Source of the DNA: Oscillospiraceae bacterium
GTDB lineage: Bacteria > Bacillota_A > Clostridia > Oscillospirales > JAAYXM01
Direction of reading: 5' to 3'
NCBI GenBank assembly: GCA_017408185.1
Contig: JAFQVE010000525.1
Coordinates: 1-22,077 of the forward strand
Length of the DNA: 22,077 nucleotides
Shown piece by piece: positions 1-7,693 of this stretch. Both the position numbers and the translations under genes were made by a program. The stretch's first letter is position 1; each line of letters begins with the position of its first letter. The notes below the pieces were generated by a model. The model saw nothing but the letters and a program-made list of their open reading frames with translations, did not search any database and was not told where the DNA came from.

Positions 1-270
1 CGTCAGGAGCTTCACGAGCTTATCAGAACCCACTCCCTTGCAGCGGGTAAGCGCGTGAAGGAGGACGGCGAGGCAAACGACCTTATCGACCGCATTGCCG
101 CAGACCCGGCATTCGGTATGACAAAGGAAGAGATTGTGAAGAATCTCGATCCGAAAAACTACACGGGCAGAAGCGCTTCGCAGGTTACGGAGTTTTTGCG
201 TGACTTCGTATATCCGGCAATAGAAAAGTACAGCGCGGAAATTGAAACCGAGGCAGAGCTTAAAGTTTAA
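1..270 (+). CDS. purB: Adenylosuccinate lyase, C-terminal fragment (5' end outside window)
   Basis: The reading frame is open from base 1 and ends in TAA. The 89 visible residues (starting RQELHELIRTHSLAAG) match the C-terminal domain of adenylosuccinate lyase. Typical features are the helical segment after the catalytic region, the 'HSLAAGKRVKEDGEANDLIDRI' style stretch, and the closing 'SASQVTEFLRDFVYPAI'. The enzyme splits SAICAR and adenylosuccinate, releasing fumarate, in cytoplasmic purine synthesis. The catalytic residues lie upstream of the window, so activity cannot be judged. The GTG at 55 is an internal valine codon, not a start. The following gene has its own promoter, so this is the end of a separate transcript. 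The family call rests on the C-terminal domain only. Confidence 0.82.
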   Translation, partial: RQELHELIRTHSLAAGKRVKEDGEANDLIDRIAADPAFGMTKEEIVKNLDPKNYTGRSASQVTEFLRDFVYPAIEKYSAEIETEAELKV

Positions 271-288
271 GGAAAACGGATTTTTCTA

Positions 289-317
289 TTGACTAAAAGA
301 GTTAAAAATTATATAAT
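289..317 (+). promoter_or_regulatory. Sigma-A promoter of secDF
   Basis: TTGACT (289-294) and TATAAT (312-317) are separated by 17 bp, which is near-consensus housekeeping spacing. It lies about 70 nt upstream of the secD start, in the gap after the purB stop. It implies that secD-secF is transcribed independently of purB. Confidence 0.85.
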
Positions 318-325
318 ATTTATTG

Positions 326-366
326 TGCGCAAAATGTAAAAATATGGCTATAAAGAGTTTTGCGCA
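326..366 (+). promoter_or_regulatory. Inverted repeat in the secD leader
   Basis: TGCGCAAAA (326-334) and its exact complement TTTTGCGCA (358-366) form a 9-bp stem with a 23-nt loop. It sits between the promoter and the AGGAGG ribosome site (371-376). It could form a leader hairpin in the mRNA or be a protein-binding site. The sequence alone does not distinguish these, and chance is possible because the arms are A/T rich. Confidence 0.4.
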
Positions 367-384
367 AAAGAGGAGGTTATACAA

Positions 385-1683
385 ATGAAAAAAGGCATAC
401 TTTGGTTTGTCGCTGTTGTTGCTGTTATTGCAGTGTTTATTGCAACCACAATCAGCGGTCTTAACCTTGGCGTTGTCGAAATCCCGAGTGCAACAGACGG
501 TATCCGTCTCGGCCTTGACCTTCAGGGCGGTGCGATGATTACGTTTGAGGCACGCACAGAGGACGGCTCTGTTCCGTCAAAGGCAGATATGGAAATTGCA
601 AAGACTGTTCTTCGCAAGCGTCTTGATGCTGCAAATTACACAGAAGGAACTGTTACCGCTGCAGGCGATACACGCCTCACGGTTGAGATTCCGTCCGTAA
701 CCGATCCGGAAGAGGCAGTCGCTCTTCTCGGAAAAACCGCTGTTCTTGAGTTCCGCGATGCAGACGGAAACGTCATCATTTCCGGTAACGAGGTAAAGAG
801 CGCGGAATCCGTTTACGGTCAGGTTTCTGAAAACGGTGCAAACCAGCACCACGTTGTTCTTTCGCTCACAAGCGAGGGAAGAGAAAAGTTCACTCAGGCA
901 ACAAAGAAGGCTGCTTCCCAGGCTTCTGCCGAAAAGAACTATATCGACATTTATCTTGATGAAACTCTCCAGAGCCGTCCGTTTGTAGATGCTTCTTACG
1001 CATCAACGGGCATCAACTCCGAAGAGGTTGTTATCACAATCGGCAGCGAGGACAGCTTAAATCCTGCCGGCGGCGAAGAGTCCAAGACTCTTGCAAACAT
1101 CATCAACTCAGGCCGTCTCCCGTTTGCTCTTGAGGAAATTGAGCTTCGCTCGGTTGGACCTACTCTCGGTGAAAAAGCACTTGAGACAAGCCTTTTCGCA
1201 GGCTTTATCGGTCTTCTTCTCGTTATGCTCTTTATGATTCTTATCTACCGTCTCCCGGGTGTTGTTGCAAGCATCTCTCTTGCATTCTACACAGCGCTTT
1301 TAGTTGTGATTATGTCACTGCTTAAAGTAAACCTTTCTCTCCCGGGTATTGCAGGTATCATCCTTTCAATCGGTATGGCGGTTGACGCAAACGTCATTAT
1401 CTACGAGAGAATCAAGGAAGAGCTCCGCGTTGGCAAGACTCTTAAGGCGTCCATTGATGCAGGCTTTAAGCGCGCGTTCACCGCAATTTTAGACTCCAAC
1501 GTAACAACTCTCATCGCTGCAGTTGTTCTTTACTGCTTCGGTATGGGAACCATCCGCGGCTTTGCAATCACGCTTGGTCTCGGTGTTGTAATCTCGATGT
1601 TCACGGTGCTTGTTGTTTCACGCTTCCTGCTTTATCGCCTTGTCGATATGAACATCAAGTCACTTAAGGCATACGGCGCATAA
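385..1683 (+). CDS. secD: Protein translocase subunit SecD
   Basis: A 432-aa membrane protein. It has one N-terminal transmembrane helix (about residues 5-25), a large extracytoplasmic P1-type domain (about 30-265, including the typical 'LGLDLQGGAMITFEA' region), and a C-terminal bundle of five helices (about 268-425). The bundle carries the conserved 'SIGMAVDANVIIYERIKEE' segment, in which the Asp of the DxN motif is the key proton-path residue known for the family. SecD with SecF uses the ion gradient to help the SecYEG channel complete export. The ATG at 385 follows AGGAGG by 8 nt. It is shorter than the E. coli protein, as is usual in Gram-positive bacteria. It is co-transcribed with secF, with a 14-nt gap. 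Confidence 0.95.
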   Translation: MKKGILWFVAVVAVIAVFIATTISGLNLGVVEIPSATDGIRLGLDLQGGAMITFEARTEDGSVPSKADMEIAKTVLRKRLDAANYTEGTVTAAGDTRLTVEIPSVTDPEEAVALLGKTAVLEFRDADGNVIISGNEVKSAESVYGQVSENGANQHHVVLSLTSEGREKFTQATKKAASQASAEKNYIDIYLDETLQSRPFVDASYASTGINSEEVVITIGSEDSLNPAGGEESKTLANIINSGRLPFALEEIELRSVGPTLGEKALETSLFAGFIGLLLVMLFMILIYRLPGVVASISLAFYTALLVVIMSLLKVNLSLPGIAGIILSIGMAVDANVIIYERIKEELRVGKTLKASIDAGFKRAFTAILDSNVTTLIAAVVLYCFGMGTIRGFAITLGLGVVISMFTVLVVSRFLLYRLVDMNIKSLKAYGA

Positions 1684-1697
1684 GGAGGAAAAAGATA

Positions 1698-2648
1698 ATG
1701 TTTAGTAAAATGGAAAATAAGTTAAATATTGTAAACAAGTCTAATGTATTCTTTCTTATAGGCGTCATCTTTGCTCTCATTGGTCTTGTTTCACTCATCA
1801 TCCTTCCGTTCGGTGTAAATCTTTTCAACCTTGACATCGACTTTGCCGGCGGAACCACAATGACCTATAATATGCACAAGCAGCTTGACAAAGCAGAGCT
1901 TGACAATATCACGGCTATCGTTGAAAAGGCAACGGGTGCAGAGATATCATCGGCTCAGAAGTCCGGCGACGGCGACGAGCAGGTTGTTCTCAAGAGCGCA
2001 ACGCTCTCTTCCGAACAGCGCGATGCAGCGTTCAATGCACTCAAGGAGGCTTATGGTCTCCACGACGGAACCGAGACGGTTGCTGAGGGCGAAACAGCTC
2101 ACACAGACGTTATCTCCGTTGACAACGTTGACCCGGTAATGGGCAACGATCTTCGCAATTCCGCAATCAAGGCGGCGTTCCTTGCAATCCTCTTCATGCT
2201 TATCTACATTGCAATCCGCTTTGATGTTCGCTCCGGTCTTGCTGCAATTATTGCGCTTGCTCACGACGTTCTCGTTGTTATCAGCGCCTACGTTATCTTC
2301 AGAATTCCGCTTAATCTCACATTCATCGCTGTCGTTCTTACGATTCTTGGTTACTCCATTAACGCAACAATCGTTATCTTCGACCGCATCCGTGAGAACA
2401 GAAAGCTTATTAAGAAGACAAGCTTTGCAGATATCGTAAACAAGAGCATCTGGCAGAGTGCAACAAGAAGCGTAAATACAACGGTAACAACTCTTCTTTC
2501 AATCGTTATGATTGCAATTTTCGGCGTAACATCAATCCGCAACTTTGCAATTCCGCTTGTTGTAGGTGTTGTTGCAGGTCTTTACTCTTCAATGTTCATC
2601 TCCGGCGCAGTGTGGGTAAAGCTCACTAAGAACGCAAACAAAGCATAA
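1698..2648 (+). CDS. secF: Protein translocase subunit SecF
   Basis: A 316-aa partner of SecD with the same fold. It has an N-terminal helix (about residues 18-40), the signature 'NLDIDFAGGTTMTYNM' at the start of the extracytoplasmic domain, and five C-terminal helices (about 155-310). Conserved segments are 'LTILGYSINATIVIFDRIRENR' and 'SVNTTVTTLLSIVMIAIFG'. The ribosome site AAGGAGG lies just after the secD stop, so the pair form one operon. The intrinsic terminator at 2668 closes it. Many Bacillus fuse SecD and SecF; here they are separate, which is common in Clostridia. Export capacity fits the large secreted proteins encoded downstream, though SecDF is general housekeeping machinery. 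Confidence 0.95.
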   Translation: MFSKMENKLNIVNKSNVFFLIGVIFALIGLVSLIILPFGVNLFNLDIDFAGGTTMTYNMHKQLDKAELDNITAIVEKATGAEISSAQKSGDGDEQVVLKSATLSSEQRDAAFNALKEAYGLHDGTETVAEGETAHTDVISVDNVDPVMGNDLRNSAIKAAFLAILFMLIYIAIRFDVRSGLAAIIALAHDVLVVISAYVIFRIPLNLTFIAVVLTILGYSINATIVIFDRIRENRKLIKKTSFADIVNKSIWQSATRSVNTTVTTLLSIVMIAIFGVTSIRNFAIPLVVGVVAGLYSSMFISGAVWVKLTKNANKA

Positions 2649-2667
2649 AATTCTCAAAAATATTTTT

Positions 2668-2708
2668 ACACTCCTGCAGTGAATAATGCTGTAGGAGTGT
2701 TTTTCTTT
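2668..2708 (+). terminator. Intrinsic terminator of the secDF operon
   Basis: The arm ACACTCCTGCAG (2668-2679) pairs with CTGTAGGAGTGT (2689-2700) over 12 bp including one G-U. The loop is 9 nt and a T-rich tract follows directly (2700-2709). Confidence 0.9.
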
Positions 2709-2725
2709 TCAAGTGTTTTCCAAAA

Positions 2726-2766
2726 TGAACGATTTTACTAAAATTGACAAAATCAGGTGATATAAT
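2726..2766 (+). promoter_or_regulatory. Promoter of the PHP gene with shared TGAACGATTTTA element (copy A)
   Basis: The 12-mer TGAACGATTTTA occupies 2726-2737 and an extended -10 (TGA-TATAAT, hexamer 2761-2766) lies exactly 35 nt downstream of its first base. At 17-bp spacing the -35 slot is CTAAAA, a poor match, immediately next to the 12-mer. The same arrangement occurs at 6570, 11326 and 12574. A weak -35 abutted by a conserved block is typical of activator-dependent promoters; that role is inferred. Confidence 0.7.
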
Positions 2767-2795
2767 TTATAAAAAACGGAAAGCGGGTTTGCATT

Positions 2796-3716
2796 ATGAA
2801 GCTTTATGCAAATTTACATACGCACTCAACTCATTCCGACGGAGGGTTCACACCAAAGCAGCTTGCCGCTGCGGCGAAAAAAGAAGGATACGGCGCGCTT
2901 GCTCTTACCGACCACGATACCGTTACGGGATACACAGAGCTGCGTGAGGAGTGTGAAAAGCTTGGGCTTGAAACAATTTTCGGTGCCGAGTTTTCATCTC
3001 CGTCAAAGCTGCTTGAAAAGAATAAAGATAAAGGTGCGGCGTTTCATCTGCTTACAGAGTTTCACATCTGCGGGTATCACTTTGACCCCGAGTATCCCAA
3101 AATGAAAGAGTATCTTGCGGGAATGAGCTTCCGTGAGACGGAGCAGACGCGGACGCTTTTTGAGCGCGGGGTTCGCCTTGGAAAGATACACGGGATAGAG
3201 TGGGATGAGGTTTTAGAGTTTAACAAAGGAGTTACATGGCTTTGTAATGACCACCTCTGGCGCGCACTTCTTGCAAAGGGACTTATGAAGCCTTCTGACC
3301 GCGAATGGTATTTCCGTGAGCTTTTTGGTGTTCATCGGCATGAGGTAGAGCCGGCTTATCCGTTTTTGCAGGAGCACGAGATAATAAAGCTCATTCACGA
3401 TGCGGGAGGTATCGCCATTGTTGCGCATCCGCATAATCAGCTTGAATGTATTGAGCCGCTTGTTGAAATGGGCATAGACGGGCTTGAGGTCTGGCATCAC
3501 CTTATGACAGATGAAGAAAAAGAAAAAGCTCTTCGCATAGCGCATGACAAAGGACTCTACATTTCCGGCGGAAGCGACCACTATGGTCTTTGCAGCGGAT
3601 ATTATAAAGAGGACGGGACCGAGAAAAACAGTAGCTGCTATGCACCGTATCTGTCCTACGGTACGACGAAAGAGTATTTTGATGAGATAAAAAACAGAAA
3701 AATAATGCGCAGATAA
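2796..3716 (+). CDS. PHP-domain metal-dependent phosphoesterase
   Basis: A 306-aa cytoplasmic protein with the metal-binding motifs of the polymerase-and-histidinol-phosphatase (PHP) superfamily. These are 'HTHSTHSD' (H8, H10, D15), 'TDHDT' (D39, H40), 'GAEF' (E65), a central 'VAHPH' and a C-terminal 'GSDHYG'. Such proteins hydrolyse phosphate esters using a two- or three-metal site. The substrate cannot be read from sequence. It has a long insert between the E65 motif and the second half, so it is not a simple match to YciV/TrpH-type nucleotide phosphatases or to histidinol phosphatase. The start at 2796 has a weak ribosome site (AAAGCGGG). It is a single gene with its own promoter and terminator, and it shares its promoter element with three carbohydrate genes downstream. 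Confidence 0.85.
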   Translation: MKLYANLHTHSTHSDGGFTPKQLAAAAKKEGYGALALTDHDTVTGYTELREECEKLGLETIFGAEFSSPSKLLEKNKDKGAAFHLLTEFHICGYHFDPEYPKMKEYLAGMSFRETEQTRTLFERGVRLGKIHGIEWDEVLEFNKGVTWLCNDHLWRALLAKGLMKPSDREWYFRELFGVHRHEVEPAYPFLQEHEIIKLIHDAGGIAIVAHPHNQLECIEPLVEMGIDGLEVWHHLMTDEEKEKALRIAHDKGLYISGGSDHYGLCSGYYKEDGTEKNSSCYAPYLSYGTTKEYFDEIKNRKIMRR

Positions 3717-3762
3717 ATTAACCGGGGGGTGTGAAAACATCACATCTCCGGTTAATTTATTG
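3715..3762 (+). terminator. Terminator after the PHP gene
   Basis: AAATTAACCGG (3715-3725) pairs with CCGGTTAATTT (3748-3758). The stem extends inward through G-U pairs and TGTG/CACA (3730-3733 with 3741-3744). The base is A/T rich on both sides, so it may work in either direction. It overlaps the last bases of the gene. Confidence 0.75.
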
Positions 3763-3790
3763 CTAAATTGAAAAAATGGGTTTAATTTGC

Positions 3791-3819
3791 TTGAAAAAAT
3801 CATAACAATGTTGTATACT
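3791..3819 (+). promoter_or_regulatory. Sigma-A promoter of yebC-degV
   Basis: TTGAAA (3791-3796) and TATACT (3814-3819) are spaced by 17 bp, about 40 nt upstream of the yebC start. No TGAACGATTTTA element is present here. Confidence 0.75.
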
Positions 3820-3859
3820 TATATATTATATATAAAACCCTAAGGAATGAGGAACTAAA

Positions 3860-4585
3860 ATGTCAGGACATTCAAAATGGAAGAATATTCTTCATAAGAA
3901 GGAAAAAACCGATGCTCAGAGAGCGAAGATTTTCACTAAAATAGGAAGAGAAATGGCAGTAGCCGTAAAAGAGGGCGGCCCCGACCCTGCAAGCAACTCA
4001 AAGCTTGCTGCCTGCCTTGCAAAGGCAAAGGCAAATAATGTGCCGAATGATAATATAAAGCGCATTATCGAGCGTGCTTCAGGTGCTGACGGCGCAAACT
4101 ATGAAACCATTGTATATGAGGGCTACGGCCCGTGCGGCGTTGCCGTTATTGTTGAAACTATGACGGACAACCGCAACCGCACAGCATCCGAGGTTCGCCA
4201 TTATTTCGATAAATACGGCGGAAATCTCGGTGCAACCGGCTGTGTGGGTTGGCAGTTTGACAACAAAGGCATTGTTGTTATCGAGCGCGCAGGTGCCGAT
4301 GAGGATGACGTTATGCTGGCGTGCCTTGATGCAGGCGCTGATGACGTTGAGGTCTCGGAAGAGGTTGTTGAGGTTTATTGTGACCCGACTTCCGTTGTTG
4401 AGGTAAGCGGCGCTCTTGAAGCGGCGGGATATACCGTTGTATCTGCAGAGTCCGAAATGGTTCCGCAGACGTACACAAAGCTTGAAAATGAAGATGATAT
4501 CAAGAATATGCAGAAGCTTCTTGATATGCTTGAAGACAATGATGACGTTCAGAACGTCTATCATAACTGGGAAGAGGAAGAATAA
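3860..4585 (+). CDS. yebC: YebC/PmpR-family DNA-binding/translation-associated protein
   Basis: A 241-aa protein that opens with the family signature 'SGHSKWKNI' and continues with 'RAKIFTKIGREMAVAVKEGG' and 'AKANNVPNDNIKRIIERA'. It covers the full three-domain length of the family (about 240 aa). The acidic C-terminus ending in Glu-rich residues is also typical. Family members act as transcription regulators (PmpR) or help the ribosome through proline stretches (YebC2 types). Which role applies here cannot be told from sequence. It has its own promoter, and degV follows after 44 nt with no terminator between. Confidence 0.93.
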   Translation: MSGHSKWKNILHKKEKTDAQRAKIFTKIGREMAVAVKEGGPDPASNSKLAACLAKAKANNVPNDNIKRIIERASGADGANYETIVYEGYGPCGVAVIVETMTDNRNRTASEVRHYFDKYGGNLGATGCVGWQFDNKGIVVIERAGADEDDVMLACLDAGADDVEVSEEVVEVYCDPTSVVEVSGALEAAGYTVVSAESEMVPQTYTKLENEDDIKNMQKLLDMLEDNDDVQNVYHNWEEEE

Positions 4586-4629
4586 AAACAAGTTTTTCCT
4601 CCTCGGCTTAAAGAAAGGGGACTTAGGAT

Positions 4630-5481
4630 ATGCCTAAGATTATTCTCAGCGCAGACCGCACCTGCGATATCGGTCTGGAGCTTCAGGAAAAGTATTCCGT
4701 AAATCTTATTTCGTATTCAATCACTCTTAACGATAAAAAATATATGGACAGCGTTGATATTTTTCCGGATGACCTTTATGCGGCGTTCCGTAAGGACGGC
4801 ACGCTTCCCAAAACATCCGCAATAAATCCGCAGGAGTATATCGAATATTTCAGTCAATGGACGGATAAAGGCTATGAGGTTATTCATATAACGCTTTCCT
4901 CTGCAATAACGAGCAGCTACCAGTCATGCCTGCTTGCGGCGGCAGAGCTTCCGGGCGTCCATGTTATCGACTCCCGCAATGTTTCAAGCGCAATTGCGCT
5001 TCTTGTAATCGAGGCTGGAGAGCGTATTGCCCAAGGTCTTCCTGCAGAGCAGATTGTGGAAGAGGTATCGGCTCTTCGCACCAAAAGCCACTGTAGCTTC
5101 GTCCTTGAAACGCTTGACTTTATGAAGGCGGGCGGGCGTTGCTCCGGCGTTGCGGCGCTTGCGGCGGGAATGCTCGGGCTTAAGGTGTCCATAGAAGTAA
5201 ACAACGAAACCGGCGAGCTTCACGCGGCGAAGAAGTACCGCGGGAATATGGACAGAGTTCTTGCTCAGTACGTTTCCGAGCAGTTTGAAAAATACCCGGA
5301 CATCAATCCGGAGCGTATGTATATTACCCATTCGGGCGTGCCGGAGGAGCGACTTGCCGCTGTCAAAAAGCAGGTCGAAGACACCGGATTGTTTAAGGAG
5401 ATATACACCAGCCGTGCAAGCTGTACCATTTCAACCCACTGCGGCCCCGGCACTCTCGGCGTTCTGTTTTTGGAAAAGTAA
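4630..5481 (+). CDS. DegV family fatty-acid-binding protein
   Basis: A 283-aa cytoplasmic protein with the DegV pattern. It has an N-terminal 'ILSADRTCDI' (family DSTCDL-like), 'PKTSAINPQEY' around residues 59-69, 'TLSSAITSSYQSC', and a C-terminal 'SCTISTHCGPGTLGVLFL' that corresponds to the family's GTHxGPGALG motif. DegV proteins bind single fatty acids, in known cases as FakB subunits that present them to the FakA kinase for phospholipid synthesis. No fakA is in this window, so the kinase link is inference. A GGGGAC-containing ribosome site precedes the ATG. It is probably co-transcribed with yebC. Confidence 0.9.
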   Translation: MPKIILSADRTCDIGLELQEKYSVNLISYSITLNDKKYMDSVDIFPDDLYAAFRKDGTLPKTSAINPQEYIEYFSQWTDKGYEVIHITLSSAITSSYQSCLLAAAELPGVHVIDSRNVSSAIALLVIEAGERIAQGLPAEQIVEEVSALRTKSHCSFVLETLDFMKAGGRCSGVAALAAGMLGLKVSIEVNNETGELHAAKKYRGNMDRVLAQYVSEQFEKYPDINPERMYITHSGVPEERLAAVKKQVEDTGLFKEIYTSRASCTISTHCGPGTLGVLFLEK

Positions 5482-5483
5482 AT

Positions 5484-5539
5484 AAAAAAACATCCTGCAG
5501 TTAAATCCTGATGACGGATTGAACTGCAGGGACTTTTTT
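5484..5539. terminator. Bidirectional terminator between degV and the araC-type gene
   Basis: CCTGCAGTT (5494-5502) pairs with AACTGCAGG (5522-5530), extended inside by AATCC/GGATT (5504-5508 with 5516-5520). A T run follows on the plus strand (5534-5539) and an A run precedes (5484-5490), so it can end both convergent transcripts. The stop codon of the minus-strand gene lies within the T run. Confidence 0.9.
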
Positions 5540-6470
5540 ATTTTTCTTTAAAAAAGTAATCATGAGATACGTGAAGATGGGGGTATTTTTTGCGGTATTT
5601 TTTCATCTTTGCTCTGTCTTCTCTCGGCAAAAAGCCTTTATACTGTCTGTAGCATTTGCTCATATGTGAGCAGTTTGCAAAGCCGCACATATCGGATATA
5701 TACTGCAGGGAATATTGTGTGTGCGTGAGCGCAAACTGTGCGCGTACAACCCGTATCATAACAAGGTAGGTTAGTGGCGATACGTCAAGATATCTTTTAA
5801 AAAGCGTAAAAAGATTTGTGCGGCAAAGCCCGCTCTCTTTTGCAAGACTTTCGCCGGTGATTTTCTGTGAGTAATTTTTATGAATATACGTCATAGCATC
5901 AAGCACCGGCAAAAGGCGCCTTGTAAAAACGGAAAGAGCTGTCTTTTTTTGTTTATCGGAAAGAGAAAACTCCGGTAAAGAAAAGAACTTTTCAATGGAT
6001 TTAAGCGACGGAGCGGAAAAAAGCGTTTTTGCTGCTTCAAGAGAAGCTGCGGAAAGAATGACCGTGCGCACAGGCTCAAAGCCCAGCTCCTTTGAAAATG
6101 CGGGCAGAAGCAGGTGCGTAATAGAGGTAATGAACGACGCGTGGTCAACATCTTTGTAGGTGTTGTATTCCGTAAATATACGCATAACGGAAACTTTGCT
6201 GTCAGAGGAGACCTCCGGATAGTACAAAGTTCCGGCAGGAACAATCACCACGCTACCGGAAGCGCAGTGGACATCTCCGCGCTCGGTGCGAAGGAGAAAC
6301 TCTCCGTCAAGGCATATCCATATGGAGGGATAGTCTGTGTGGCGCGGGAAAGTATGTTCTTGCACTATTTCGGTAATGTGAGCCACGTTGACCGGGGGTC
6401 TCTCGGTGAGAAAAGGAGAAATAGAGCTTGAAATGATGGCGTTTTTACCTTTTTTCATCTCTTTTTCCAT
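5538..6470 (-). CDS. AraC-family transcriptional regulator
   Basis: A 310-aa regulator. The N-terminal part (about residues 35-80) has a cupin-like sensor pattern with 'HTDYPSIWICLDGEFLLR' and 'GSVVIVPAGTLYYP'. The C-terminal part (about 190-295) is the double helix-turn-helix of AraC/XylS, with 'ITGESLAKESGLCRTNLFTLFKRYLDVSPLTYL' and 'QYISDMCGFANCSHMSKCYRQYKGFLP'. I place the start at 6470, giving MEKEMKKG, because an AAAGGGATGTGAG ribosome site sits just before it. A longer open frame runs to 6536 without such a site and into the -10 region. It is divergent from the CE15-like hydrolase. AraC-type proteins with cupin sensors usually activate sugar-utilisation genes. It is the natural candidate to bind the TGAACGATTTTA elements, but that is inference. 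Confidence 0.9.
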   Translation of the reverse strand: MEKEMKKGKNAIISSSISPFLTERPPVNVAHITEIVQEHTFPRHTDYPSIWICLDGEFLLRTERGDVHCASGSVVIVPAGTLYYPEVSSDSKVSVMRIFTEYNTYKDVDHASFITSITHLLLPAFSKELGFEPVRTVILSAASLEAAKTLFSAPSLKSIEKFFSLPEFSLSDKQKKTALSVFTRRLLPVLDAMTYIHKNYSQKITGESLAKESGLCRTNLFTLFKRYLDVSPLTYLVMIRVVRAQFALTHTQYSLQYISDMCGFANCSHMSKCYRQYKGFLPREDRAKMKKYRKKYPHLHVSHDYFFKEK

Positions 6471-6503
6471 TTTCTCACATCCCTTTTTTGAATTTATAAT
6501 TAT

Positions 6504-6533
6504 AATATAGCACCATTTGTTTCGGTTTGTCAA
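6504..6533 (-). promoter_or_regulatory. Promoter of the araC-type gene
   Basis: Read on the minus strand, TTGACA (6533-6528) is followed after 18 bp by TATATT (6509-6504), with TG one base before the -10. It lies 34 nt upstream of the chosen start and faces away from the divergent promoter at 6570-6610, with only 36 bp between the two. Confidence 0.7.
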
Positions 6534-6569
6534 CATACAAAACCTTGTAAAAAAAATTTTTTGAAATTA

Positions 6570-6610
6570 TGAACGATTTTATTAATGTTGGGTTATTGAG
6601 GATATATAAT
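6570..6610 (+). promoter_or_regulatory. Promoter of the CE15-like gene with shared TGAACGATTTTA element (copy B)
   Basis: TGAACGATTTTA (6570-6581) lies exactly 35 nt upstream of TATAAT (6605-6610), counting first base to first base. The -35 slot at 17-bp spacing is TTAATG, a weak match. It sits in the divergent gap with the AraC-type regulator. Confidence 0.75.
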
Positions 6611-6661
6611 AAGGGCATAGTGTAATATATTCTTAACAAAAAAGAAAGGGTGATGAAAAGT

Positions 6662-7693
6662 ATGCAAGACAGACTCCTCGCTCCGCTTCCGCCGATTGAT
6701 CCGGGAGATAATATCATGGCGTGGCGCGAGCGGAGAAAGGAAATTCTTGATGAGATTGTTGATCTCGAATACGGCGGTCTGCCACCGGCACCGGAAAGCG
6801 TCAGGGTAGAACAGCTTCAGCACCCGATAAATGCGCTTAGTATGAAGGTGTATGTGAACGAACGGTTCAACTTTATGATGCAGGTCTTCAAGCCAAAGCC
6901 ACTTGAAGAGGGAAAAAAATATCCCGTCATCCTTAACGGTGACGGATGTTATCGCACTTGTAACGATGAGGTTATTGACAATGCGGTTGCCCGCGGATTT
7001 GTGGTTGCAAAGTTTAACAGAGTTGAGTTTGCAAACGATTTATTGCGCGAACATCGGCGTGTCGGAGGAATTTACGACCTTTATCCGGAACTTGATTTCG
7101 GAGCAATTTCTGCGTGGGCGTGGGGATATTCCCGCGCGATGGACGCGCTCGAAACATTACCGTTTGTTGATACGGAAAAAGTTGCAATAACCGGCCATTC
7201 GCGCGGAGGAAAAACGGTGCTTCTTGCCGGTGCGGTTGATGAACGCTTTGCGGTTGTGGCTCCGAACGGTTCGGGATGCGGCGGTGGCGGATGCTTCCGC
7301 TATCGCACAGAACCACGAGACGGAAAGCGCGGAAATGAACGCCTTGAGGAAATTATGCGCGGCCTTGCTTATTGGTTCGGGCCGAAGCTCCGTGAATATA
7401 TCGGGCGTGACCACGAGCTGCCGTTTGACCAGCATTTCTTAAAAGCGTGCGTTGCGCCGAGAAAGCTTCTTGAAACAAACGGACGTGATGACACGTGGGC
7501 AAACCCGAAGGGGGCATACCTCACATATGAAGCTGCGAAAGAAGTGTGGGAGCTTTACGGCGTGCCGGAAAACATTGCCTATCGTCTCCGCGAGGGAGAT
7601 CATGCACATCTTCCGTCCGACTTTGACGCGCTGCTTGCGTTTATTGAAGACACAAGCGCCGTTACGGACGGATATGCAACGACCCCGTTTTAA
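6662..7693 (+). CDS. CE15-like alpha/beta hydrolase (glucuronoyl esterase or related carbohydrate esterase)
   Basis: A 343-aa alpha/beta hydrolase. Nucleophile elbow 'GHSRGGK' puts the catalytic Ser at 180. Next come 'DERFAVVAPNGSGCGGGGCFR', a 'YWFG' segment, 'LPFDQH', 'RDDTWANP' (D276/D277) and 'GDHAH' (H314). This order and the wording around the nucleophile resemble bacterial carbohydrate esterase family 15, which cleaves esters of 4-O-methylglucuronate. The canonical CE15 Glu, about 23 residues after Ser (PQESG in fungal enzymes), is Gly203 here, so Asp276/277 is the likely acid; that is inference. There is no signal peptide, so it should be cytoplasmic, unlike most CE15 enzymes. I chose ATG 6662 because AAAGGGTGAT lies 9-10 nt upstream; GTG 6650 and ATG 6653 overlap that site. 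A generic esterase acting on plant or host sugars is the alternative. Confidence 0.72.
   Translation: MQDRLLAPLPPIDPGDNIMAWRERRKEILDEIVDLEYGGLPPAPESVRVEQLQHPINALSMKVYVNERFNFMMQVFKPKPLEEGKKYPVILNGDGCYRTCNDEVIDNAVARGFVVAKFNRVEFANDLLREHRRVGGIYDLYPELDFGAISAWAWGYSRAMDALETLPFVDTEKVAITGHSRGGKTVLLAGAVDERFAVVAPNGSGCGGGGCFRYRTEPRDGKRGNERLEEIMRGLAYWFGPKLREYIGRDHELPFDQHFLKACVAPRKLLETNGRDDTWANPKGAYLTYEAAKEVWELYGVPENIAYRLREGDHAHLPSDFDALLAFIEDTSAVTDGYATTPF

Noticed and set aside
2744..2766. TTGACA followed by TATAAT upstream of the PHP gene as a standard promoter
   Set aside because: The spacer is only 11 bp, too short for sigma-A. The TATAAT is instead treated as an extended -10 with the TGAACGATTTTA element upstream.
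3213..3803. 196-codon open frame on the minus strand overlapping the PHP gene
   Set aside because: It runs opposite the conserved PHP motifs and through the terminator and the yebC upstream region; a chance frame.
7023..7037. Possible fifth copy of the element (AAACGATTTATTGCG)
   Set aside because: It lacks the TG start, is one base short in the T run, lies inside coding sequence and has no TATAAT 35 nt downstream.
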